DNA from: Parietichytrium sp. I65-24A
Lineage: Eukaryota; Sar; Bigyra; Thraustochytrida; Thraustochytriidae
Assembly (NCBI GenBank): GCA_012862575.1
Contig: BLSF01000028.1
Span: 434,001 to 498,000 of the forward strand
Length of the DNA: 64,000 nt
Reading direction: 5' to 3'
The notes under the pieces are model-generated. The model did no database searches. It was not told where the DNA came from and saw only the letters and a program-made list of their open reading frames with translations. Positions 19,676 through 28,521 of the stretch are shown here, piece after piece. How positions within the stretch are numbered: the stretch's first letter is position 1; every line of letters starts with the position of its first letter. The position numbers and the translations under genes are program-made.

Positions 19676-19962
19676 ATCAACTTAGCATGCGTACTTGTAC
19701 TATCGAAGCAAAATATCTGTGTTTTTCGTTTTATCAGGAAGCTCTTTCTCTCTCTACCTTTCGTACAAATTAGCAAATTGGGAATTACTGCTGTGAACAA
19801 GCCGTGGAAGGTAATTTCCGAGTTTTTACAATTTGTCATGAGGATGAGTGGGTGATTTTCATAATAAAAAGTACACAGTACAGACCACGTTTCAACATGT
19901 TTCAACCCAGATTGCCCCTGTGCACATGAACTTGTTTGTGGCTTTGCAATGTCTGCCCGTCA

Positions 19963-19978
19963 CGGTACTCGAGTACCG
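19963..19978. promoter_or_regulatory. 16-bp perfect palindrome CGGTACTCGAGTACCG
   Basis: A perfect palindrome containing the GTACTCGAGTAC core found in several spacers of this window. Four bases later a second perfect palindrome of 14 bases begins. Together they look like a paired binding site for a dimeric DNA-binding protein, but no function is shown by the sequence. Confidence 0.5.
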
Positions 19979-19981
19979 ATT

Positions 19982-19995
19982 GTACTGTACAGTAC
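19982..19995. promoter_or_regulatory. 14-bp perfect palindrome GTACTGTACAGTAC
   Basis: A self-complementary 14-mer four bases after the 16-bp palindrome. It shares the outer GTACT/AGTAC half-sites but has a different centre. Confidence 0.45.
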
Positions 19996-20245
19996 GTACC
20001 GAACACACTAAGTAGGGCGTGTACACCACAAGTACTACCAGAGTTTCCAGCTTGGTGGTAGCCTGGTTTAATTTAGAGTGGTGATAATTGTTGCTATGAA
20101 ACATTTTAAATTGTGTGATCGTTATCTCTCACTCAGGGACGGTGTGCGACTGTAGTAAATCATGACAACTGTGACCGGATTCGAGGTTAGAAAAGAATAA
20201 AGAGGACAACGAAAACTCGAGAAAAGTGTGCTGACGGCAAGCACA

Positions 20246-20257
20246 GTACTCGAGTAC
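20246..20257. promoter_or_regulatory. GTACTCGAGTAC palindrome upstream of Hook-like gene
   Basis: A perfect 12-bp copy of the recurring element, about 215 bases upstream of the start codon at 20471. Confidence 0.45.
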
Positions 20258-20470
20258 CCGCATACAAAGCGGGCATTCGGACCCACTTTGGCCACTTTAG
20301 CAGAGCAAATCGGCAGCCTGGGCACCCTGGGCACCCTGCTTTCTGCTGCGTATCCTTGTTTCCCCTCTTTTCAAAGGCCTTTGAGAGGAGATCGCAAGAG
20401 ACATCTTGTATATACAAATACTGAGAAAAGCAAGGGTCCTTTCACCTTCAAGCACCAAGACATCGTTGCC

Positions 20471-23420
20471 ATGTCCAGTGTGGCGTCGCTTAGCGGGATC
20501 GCTCGCTCTACGGAGCACTATTCGGGCTTGGTGCACTGGGTCAGTGTCGTGACAGAGGAGGAGTACACTGCGCTGGACGATTTTGCGGATGGTGCGTTAC
20601 TCGCGTTAGTGCTTACCAAGGTGTGTGGCAGAGACAAGGCCTTGGAAAATGACTCAGAAGAAACAAAAGAGCCACTATCGCAATTCTTACATGCTCTCGA
20701 AGAGACACTCGAGATTCCTAATTGTCTCGTCGACATCTTTTTGCCGTGCGGCGCGGAAGGATCTAAAGACATCCACGTGGCACGTATCGCTGACCTTGTA
20801 CAATTAGTACTTGGCGCGGCAGTTCAAGGGCCGAGAAAGGAGGCATGCATTAAGTCCATCATGTCCATGAGTCCCGAGGTGCAGCGTGTTTTGATGGAAG
20901 AGGTGGACTCCTCGCTGAAGTGGATCACGAGGCTTCGAGAGCACTCTAGTGTACAACAGACAGAACCGGAGCTATCGGGGGATGCGAAGCGTCTTCGGCG
21001 AGAGAGGGATGCTTTGTTTGGAGACAATGAGTTTCTTCAAAAGGAGAATGCTAGTCTACAGAAGAGAGTCGAGGAGCTTGAGCTCGAGTTTTCGAAGGCT
21101 AAACAAGACACGAAGGAGACTTGGCTGAGGAAGGAGTTGGAACTCACTGGCCTGGTTCAGAACAAGGAGTCTGTACTTCTCGAACGGATAGAGGCAAAGG
21201 ATCAGGAAATCGCTTCCCTAAACTCTTCTCTGGAGCTTGCTGAAGGGGAGCTTCGGACAATTGGAGAACTGCGCGATCAGATTGAGGTGCTCTCCTCGCA
21301 AGCCAAGCTTGTAGAAAAGAAGGAGGCCTCTATTTTGCGCCTAAAAGAGAAACTAGCGGCCGCTAGCGCGCTTTCCAAACAAGTAAGTTGAGTGGTTTAT
21401 GAACTTTTGTTTGTAACAGATGTGACAAGAATTGCTCACACTGGTATTCGAAAACACACAGGTCGCTGCTCTCGAAGAAAAGAACGAGTCTCTTCTAGAA
21501 CGCAGCCTGGCAGCAGAAGAGATGTGCAAACAAATTCCAAAAGCCAAAGGTGAACTGGAGGCTTGCAAAGCAGCATTGACGGATGCACAGCTCACCGCGA
21601 GCGAGTTACGTGCCCAACTCAGCGAAAAGACACGACTGCTTGAAGACGCCCGTGCAGGTCTCAGCGAGAGCGCTTCTAACACTGCGCGGCGTCGTAGCCT
21701 CGACTGGTCTGAAACTTCGGCATTATTTCAAGAAGGTTCCCTGGAAGATGAGTTACACGGGTCTCTCCAGCTTTCCGAGGCCAATCCTGAGGTCAGGGAA
21801 AGAATCGCGATTCTGGAGAGTGAGAACCGTGCTTTGAAAGCACAGCTTTCCGATCAAAGCGAGTCGACGGTAGTTGAGCTCCGAATCGCCAACGAAAGCC
21901 TTGAGCGAATCCAAGTAGAGCTCGAAAAACAAATTGACGAGTCCAGGCAGCGAGAAGTGCAACTAGAGAACCGGCTTTCGAGCACCGAGGCAAGGCTAGC
22001 CGCCTCCTTGGATGAAGGCGAGAGCCTCCGCACTGAGCTCGAATCGAGTCTTCTTAGGCATCAGGAAGAGCGCGAGTCCACAAAAGCACACTATGAGACT
22101 CAACTTTTGGATGTTGGCGCACGGAACGATATGGCCATGAGGAAACTCAAATCCGATCATGACGCTGGAATCAAAAAGCTGCGCGAAAAGTATGAGCAAG
22201 TCATTCACATGACCCGTTCGGAGATCGTGCAGGCTCGGGATGCCTTCAAAGCCAAACTTGAGACAATGCACAGACAGCACGAAGTGGCCGCGGTTGTTGA
22301 TTCGCTCGTTTATGGGACCATGGAAGCCGTGCTTGAAAATGATCTCAGAGCGAGAGTGGAGCTCGAGATCAAACGGGCCAACGAGACTTCCTCCGAGCTC
22401 GATCTGGAGCGGAGTGATCGTCGCAGGAGTGAAAACGAGTTGCGGTCCCAACTTGACGACCTGAATAGGACCATTGAGAAAGGACGGGAATATGTTGCTG
22501 GCTTGAAAGCGCGACTTCAAAACAGCGTCGCAGACAAGGAGAGAGTAGAAAAGTCACTTGCCAATGCGAGCGAAACGCTCAAGAAGAAAGAAAGTATCAT
22601 TTCGGATCTTGAAACGGAAGCAAAGAAGAACCGTCAAGAGATGGACGTTTTGGAAGGCCACCTTGCCAGCGCTAATACAGAAATCGAAAAAGCTAGACTT
22701 CGTCAAGATGAGCTACAGTATGAGCTAAGCCATGCTCGGCGTCGTCTTAAATCTGTGCAAGTCCAACGAAACCAAGGTCAGGCAGGTGATGAGAGGGTGC
22801 ACGTAGATGGCGATGTATTTGCAGAGCTGGAGCGGTATGCGCAGTCTAACAAACAACTGCAGGAGGAGAATTCGGATCTCCGCGCGCAAATTAATACGAT
22901 GATCTTGCACAAGGAAAACAACCAAAATTTGGGTAACGGGGTCCCCTCAGGCGCTTCAACTTCCAAAATCGGATCGCGCAATACAGGCATGGCGGAAATG
23001 GTGCGGAAATACGAGGAGGAGATTAGAAATCTCTCTAAGGAGCTTAACATTCAAAGTATGGGTAAGGTGCACGAAATGCAACAGCGGAGAGAGTTTGAAG
23101 CGATGTTTAACAAGCAGAAGAAGGCAAACGAGGAGCTCCAGACCGAAAACACTTCCCTTCGTCTGCGCGTGGAGCGTTTGCGAAACTCGGATCAGAATTC
23201 CAGCATGCCGGCGCGGGTCGCGTCGCGAGAGTTTTCGAAAGCACATTTTACCCCAGCTGGCTCTCAAGTTGAAAAAGCTACATCTTCGCACAGTAGTGTG
23301 CACATGCAAACTGGAAAGTCGTCGCACACTCCGGCCAACAACACTACATCTCACAACCCCTTTGATGAACCCAATGCAGAGCTTGACAGTGAAAATCGTC
23401 AGGAGTGCACCCAACAATGA
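20471..23420 (+). CDS. Hook-family cytoplasmic motor adaptor (956 aa, one intron)
   Basis: Exons 20471-21382 and 21462-23420 are joined by a 79-nt intron with a GTAAGT donor and a CACACAG acceptor, phase 0. The ATG at 20471 (GCCATGTCC) begins the HOOK domain. The frame is open further upstream but has no better ATG. Residues 10-165 match the Hook N-terminal calponin-like fold: LVHWV near 20, FADGALLALVL near 38, then ARIADLVQLVLGAAV and the VQRVLMEEV helix. Hook proteins use this domain to bind dynein light intermediate chain and link dynein/dynactin to cargo. From about 175 to 890 the protein is almost continuous coiled coil. The tail is polar and carries NPFDEP near its end, an EH-domain-type NPF motif. 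The length exceeds animal Hooks (about 720 aa), so a HkRP/girdin-like relative is possible. Confidence 0.85.
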
Positions 23421-25098
23421 GACGCGCTCCTGCGTTGGACAAACCTTGCACATTCATTACACGTAGTTTCTCGACAGTGAATTGCATTTCAGGCTGTATA
23501 CTAGTAGACTTTTACATAATATTTTTTCCAAACAATCAGACTGTGTTGTCACCAGACAAGTTTGGTCTCGAAGTATGCCAGAAAAAGGTATGTACTAGTA
23601 GTATTCACCGCCAGTAAAATGTGGCACTGAGTACTTACCAATACCTTTGGGCAATGGTTGGTTGCATTGCAAATGTAAATTGCGAGTCTCTGCATTGCAA
23701 TAATTAATCCAACATGTACAACGTCGTGGATGAGGAATCAGTCGCTCGTTGAGGAGCCCATTGGCACGAATGGCACGTGGGGCTTCGCATGCCGTCATGT
23801 TGCGCCAGCAACTTGGTGGGCTTGGTAATCGCAGCCAGTGCGCGACTTGCGCGCGAGTGGTGCTGGCCACTTCGTTGGTACTCGAGAATTAAATATTACT
23901 GAGTACTCGTATTGAACTGACTGACAAGTCATTCAAGACTTGCTCTCTGGCTAATAACCAGCACTAACCTGCTCTTGGACACTTCAATATGACTTGGCTA
24001 CAGCCGTTCCGCTGAAAAAGTACATTTTACTCTTTTTACATGTGATCACGTGATAGACAGTTAGTCACACGGTGAACGAAAGTTGCGGCTTCTGAAAGTC
24101 ACGTAGTAGAAGTAGAGTGGGGAACAGTGTGGAAGGTCGACTTCGCCTCTTTCGTTCACAGTCAGCAGCTGTCAGTTTCAAGGTTTTGAGTTGGGTTTGT
24201 CATCGACCGTTCCTTACTCTAAAGGAAACAAGACAAGAACTCTCTTTTGGTGGAAGTACTTCAGCACCAGACAGAGACAGACATCTATCTACTCGATACG
24301 TAGTACTAATTACTCAGTACTATCGTCTTCTTTTTTTCTCTCTGAGTCGAACTGGCGAAGATGTGGTTTTAGATGATTGAGGAAAGGAAACCGCTGGTAG
24401 AGCAAGCACACCATCAACAGCTAGCGTCCCGTGCGGTTCGTTGTTCTTGCTACCCCGTCACTAGATATAGCTAAATCGCTGGCAACACACCGAGTGTGCG
24501 AGTAAGGCAGAAATGAAAGAGACCGAGACTAGTGAGCCAGTTAAAAGCGCTTATAGGGACTCAGTAGATTCTCAGTAGCAGAGCAAATTTGTTTCTGGGC
24601 TCTCTGTCTACCGTCAAGCCAAGCAGGATAAGGAGGGTCGGGTGGTTTGTTTGTCAGCTTGTCTGGCTTCCGCGTTTCCTCTGTCATACGTTACAAAACT
24701 TACAGTTAGTGTGAGGGACTGGCAATCAATACACTGTCAGTCAGTCCTGTCTGGTTTGTCTCAATGAAACAGTTCAGAAATCAAAGCTCGCCAATCGGAA
24801 ACACACAGAAACACGGAAAGAGACTCAGGAACAGTTGGCGGGTGGTGTCACACGGAGTGTTCGGCACGGATCCCTGCGTTCGGCGGGTGCGGGCACAATC
24901 CAATTCTGTGGCTCGTCGCTTCGCAGAGCGGGCTCAGCTGCGCGACCGGCAGGGGACGTCTTGGAGGCTGCGAAAAGAAAAAGAAAAAAGAGGAACTTGT
25001 TGTGACGAATCGCTTGGAGAAGCAAATTGACACAGGACACTTTCCAGCAAAAGAGCGCAGACGAGGTTGTGACGACAGTTTTTGGTTTGTGTCGCAAT
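23421..25098. other. Intergenic region, 1.7 kb
   Basis: No supported gene. It contains GCAATGG/ATTGCAAT-type words around 23650-23705, a GGTACTCGAG half-element near 23876 and dispersed AGTACT words to about 24320. The stretch 24500-25098 is probably promoter and 5' leader of the desaturase gene. The frame into that gene is open from 25027, but the first ATG is at 25099. Confidence 0.55.
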
Positions 25099-28000
25099 AT
25101 GTCTGCGCCGAGGAGGATGCGGGTTCCCAATCCCGCGGAAAAGGACTTCGCCGCAGCTGGCGAAGAGCGCTCTAGCTTTGAGCAGGTCATGTCAAGCGTT
25201 CTCTCCAAGAAAGGGCGTAGCGGAGGAGCAAAGAAGGGGAATCTTTCGCTAGCCGAATACACGCTATCTCTCATTGTCCTTTTCGGGGGATGGATGGTAG
25301 CTTTGTTTGGAATCGCCGGGCAAGTTCGACCAGCCGGTGTCACTGCCTTCGCGATCACTGCCGCCGCTGGACTGGGGTTTATGGTGTTCAGCTGGTTCAT
25401 TTATGGTTCAAACATCCAAACTCTTATGTGGGTGGCGGATCTGATGGAGGATCGTGTGTTGCGAACAAGGGAGAACTGGAGAAATGAGACCTTGCGTTCA
25501 TTGGTCGAAGTGGGTTCTTGGTTGCACATTATGTTTCGAATTTATGCAATCACCGAAAGCGCAGTTATTGCTGCGTTTTGCGGTTCCGTGGTCGGTGCGT
25601 TCTGTGTTGTATTAGGTGATTATTTTACAGACTACACGCGCGAGGCCGAGGAACGATTGAGAGCTCAGGCCGAAAGCAGTTTGAATAGTTATCGCTATCT
25701 TCGTAGTATTTCGGAAGATGGATTTCGACCTGCAGAGGAAAGATCCCAGCATTCTCGTGGAGGTCCAGGGCCTCTTGAAGCAGTACAGAGTGAGGCGAAA
25801 GAGTCCCATGCGGAGGATGAAAGTAGCATTAGTGCTGGTGCTCGCCCAGCCGAGCCAAGGGTTTGGGCACACGAGGAGTTTGCCTCTGTTTTTTACACCC
25901 CACAATTTGTTTCTCTTCTCGTCTCGTTCGCGCTGGCGGTCTCCCTATATCATGTAAAAGATAGCCAGGACCTTGGAGTGGCTGCAATTTTAACCACGCT
26001 GGCGAACGTTGCTTTCATTACAGCCGAGCAGCTTCTTATGCTCTGGCGCCCCACTCGTTGGGCGGCGGTCATTCTTCATGACAGGGTCATGAACGTGGTC
26101 TACAACTGGGAGCATAAAACCATTCGGTCCGGATTTGAGACATGCTTCTACCTGAGCTCGATCTTTTTTTGCTACGCGGTAACCGAGAACGTGCCATTTG
26201 CCGTACTGGTTGGCACACTTGCGGGGATGGGTATCGTTTTAACGTCGTCGTGGCTCGGCATTGGCGTCCACCCATCGCAGGATGACGCCTCTCGCCTTAC
26301 CAAAGAAACAGAGCGCGGGGTCTTCATGCTCGCCATCTTTGGTTGGGCATGTGCGATCTTGTTGTACACTATCTACATATACTCACGCAGCAGCGTGCTT
26401 GCGCTGGGCCTAGTGTTGCCCACTGGAATCGCAATCATTTGCCTGTCCGAGCTAGCTGTATCGCACTGCGCGATGAACTCCAGCTTTTTGGTCGAAGACA
26501 CAAGTTCCGGTCCTTCTCCTCCCTCGCAGAGTCAAGATAGATCTGCCGCTGTAGATTTCCCGCGGCTGGAAAGCAGTCTGCAAGAGAACGCCAAACCAAA
26601 GAGTCTCAAATCCAAGTGGTCTGTTTTCCAGTATACCATAGGCTCGCTCCTGTTGCCTTCGCAAGCGTGGATGTCGGATTCGTCGGACAGAATTCACAGA
26701 CTTTCTTCTGTAACCTTTGAGCAGGTGGAGTCCGATAGCCGTGGTGGCGATCCCGTTGAGAAAGTCAAGAAGATATTTGCGAAAAAATCAACTCGAGTCA
26801 TCTCTCGAGACGAGATGTGCGGCAAAAGCTGGGTTATCATCGAAGGCTTTGTCTTTGACGTGGGCCAGTTCGCGAGCTCCCATCCAGGGGGTGAGGGACT
26901 ACTGCTTGATTATTCTAATAGGCAAGCTGATATCTCTGACCAATTTGCTGCATTTCACCACCCTGCCACGTACAATCGATTGATCCCACTTCTTGTGGGC
27001 AAGTTTCAAGAACAGTCCGCGTCGCAGCCAACCGACGATACAGACTTGGGCGAATCACATGCCGCTTTTCGCCGAGCATCGTCTGAATACCGCATGCTTC
27101 GTTCGTACCTTTGGATGAACGGGTATTTCGACGGGGCTGAGAGTGATTATGACTCCGCAAGGAGCTGTGCACACCAACACCTTGTAGTGTTCTCGCTTGG
27201 AGTCCTTGCTGCATGCCAAATTGCGTTGTTGGGGCACTTGCTGTCCAACACCCCTGCTGAAGCGCAAAACACAATGTGGTTCACATGTCGTACATATCTC
27301 CAGTGTATATTGGCTGGTGCCTGCTTGGGATTTTTCTGGCAGCAAGGCGCTTTCATTGCTCATGATGCTCTCCATAATGGTGTTGTGAATCGAACCAAGG
27401 AGGGCCGGCCAAAGTCACCGTTCATTCCTAACAATGTTCTGGGCTGGTTCCACGGCAGTGTTTTGTTTGGAATCAGTTCTGCAATGTGGCTTGACGAGCA
27501 TTCCGTACACCACGCAATGACAATGCGTCCGTGCCAGGATGCTCAATTCAACTATCTTCCACTCTGGTGCGTATCTATGAAAGAGCTCTCCACTCGATTT
27601 TGGCAAGACATGCGTGAATCATTCTTTCTGATGCCGATGATTACAAAGCTGTTGGTTTCCATTCAACATTATACTTTGCTGCCACTAGCAGTCCTCGTGG
27701 GAAGGTTCAACTTTTATTTGATCAATATCGCGTACGCTGTCAAAAACGGAATCTACTACGACTTGCTTGGGATGGCGATATACTGGATGGCGTTTTCCGT
27801 GCTTTTATTTCAAATTAGTGGTCACCTCGGACTTCAAATTTGCTTTGTGTTGGTTTCGCACTGGACTGTCGGCATCTTGCATGTTCAGCTTCTTATTAAC
27901 CACCTCGCGACTGATGCATTCACTGACAAGGAGGAAGAGGACTTGGAGTTTTTCTCGTTCCAAGTCAAAACTACCAGGAACATCGACAGCACCGAGAACT

Positions 28001-28221
28001 CTGACTGGTTCCATGGAGGGCTTCAGTACCAGATAGAACATCATCTCTTCCCTCAGCTGCCACGCCATCGCTTAGCTCTTGTGAAGCCTGCGGTGCTCGA
28101 GATCTGTCAGAGAAATGGACTGCATTACGAGTCGGTCTCCTTTGTGCGGGCCGTAAAACTCTCCCTGTTGAACTTTCGTGAGCTTGCGAATGAAGTTTGG
28201 GAGGGACGTCTTACAATTTAA
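25099..28221 (+). CDS. Cytochrome b5-fused front-end fatty-acid or sphingolipid desaturase with an extra duplicated N-terminal membrane domain (1040 aa)
   Basis: The start is the first ATG, at 25099. Residues 560-1040 form a complete front-end desaturase. The cytochrome b5 domain has the heme motif HPGG at 595-598 and a second His at 620 or 621. The three histidine boxes are HDALH (755-759), HSVHH (801-805) and QIEHH (978-982), where Gln at the start of the third box is the mark of front-end enzymes. Such enzymes insert a double bond between an existing one and the carboxyl end of acyl chains (delta-4, -5, -6) or desaturate sphingoid bases (delta-8). The chemistry is clear but the regioselectivity is not. 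Unusually, about 470 residues precede this unit, containing roughly eight membrane spans arranged as two copies of one module offset by 210 residues. I know no front-end desaturase with this addition. It is in tandem with an SLC44 gene. Confidence 0.88.
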   Translation: MSAPRRMRVPNPAEKDFAAAGEERSSFEQVMSSVLSKKGRSGGAKKGNLSLAEYTLSLIVLFGGWMVALFGIAGQVRPAGVTAFAITAAAGLGFMVFSWFIYGSNIQTLMWVADLMEDRVLRTRENWRNETLRSLVEVGSWLHIMFRIYAITESAVIAAFCGSVVGAFCVVLGDYFTDYTREAEERLRAQAESSLNSYRYLRSISEDGFRPAEERSQHSRGGPGPLEAVQSEAKESHAEDESSISAGARPAEPRVWAHEEFASVFYTPQFVSLLVSFALAVSLYHVKDSQDLGVAAILTTLANVAFITAEQLLMLWRPTRWAAVILHDRVMNVVYNWEHKTIRSGFETCFYLSSIFFCYAVTENVPFAVLVGTLAGMGIVLTSSWLGIGVHPSQDDASRLTKETERGVFMLAIFGWACAILLYTIYIYSRSSVLALGLVLPTGIAIICLSELAVSHCAMNSSFLVEDTSSGPSPPSQSQDRSAAVDFPRLESSLQENAKPKSLKSKWSVFQYTIGSLLLPSQAWMSDSSDRIHRLSSVTFEQVESDSRGGDPVEKVKKIFAKKSTRVISRDEMCGKSWVIIEGFVFDVGQFASSHPGGEGLLLDYSNRQADISDQFAAFHHPATYNRLIPLLVGKFQEQSASQPTDDTDLGESHAAFRRASSEYRMLRSYLWMNGYFDGAESDYDSARSCAHQHLVVFSLGVLAACQIALLGHLLSNTPAEAQNTMWFTCRTYLQCILAGACLGFFWQQGAFIAHDALHNGVVNRTKEGRPKSPFIPNNVLGWFHGSVLFGISSAMWLDEHSVHHAMTMRPCQDAQFNYLPLWCVSMKELSTRFWQDMRESFFLMPMITKLLVSIQHYTLLPLAVLVGRFNFYLINIAYAVKNGIYYDLLGMAIYWMAFSVLLFQISGHLGLQICFVLVSHWTVGILHVQLLINHLATDAFTDKEEEDLEFFSFQVKTTRNIDSTENSDWFHGGLQYQIEHHLFPQLPRHRLALVKPAVLEICQRNGLHYESVSFVRAVKLSLLNFRELANEVWEGRLTI

Positions 28222-28521
28222 TCATTTCAAACCAGTGTTTCCATTATCATTCAAGAGCCAAACTCTAGAAGCTAGATACACCCCAGTAAGAACTCACCGT
28301 GAACTTCTGAAGCAGCCGCGCCGTCACTGTGGCACGGTCACACGCAAACGGTCATACGTAACTTTGGCTTACCGGTACCGTTAGCTAGTGAGGGCACCAA
28401 AAAATCTATATATCGGTAGGGTCTCATTAACAAAATCTGGCGAGTGCTGTGAGAATCACGTGAGCAAACGGAGATCGCGGTCCACCGTCTCCAAAGGTAG
28501 AGTGCTGCCCCGCCGGTCCTC
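28222..28521. other. Short spacer and promoter
   Basis: Three hundred bases between tandem genes. A TATA-like CTATATATC lies near 28408, about 110 bases upstream of the ATG at 28522, and a TACCGGTACCG repeat lies near 28370. Confidence 0.5.

Larger units (their letters stand above)
19676..20470. other. Spacer with clustered palindromes and Hook-gene promoter
   Basis: An AT-rich 3' end after 19676 is followed by three palindromes (19963-19978, 19982-19995, 20246-20257). A GGCACCCTG doublet occurs near 20318-20337. A TGTATATACAAATA stretch at about 20407 is the best TATA candidate for the gene starting at 20471. Confidence 0.55.
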
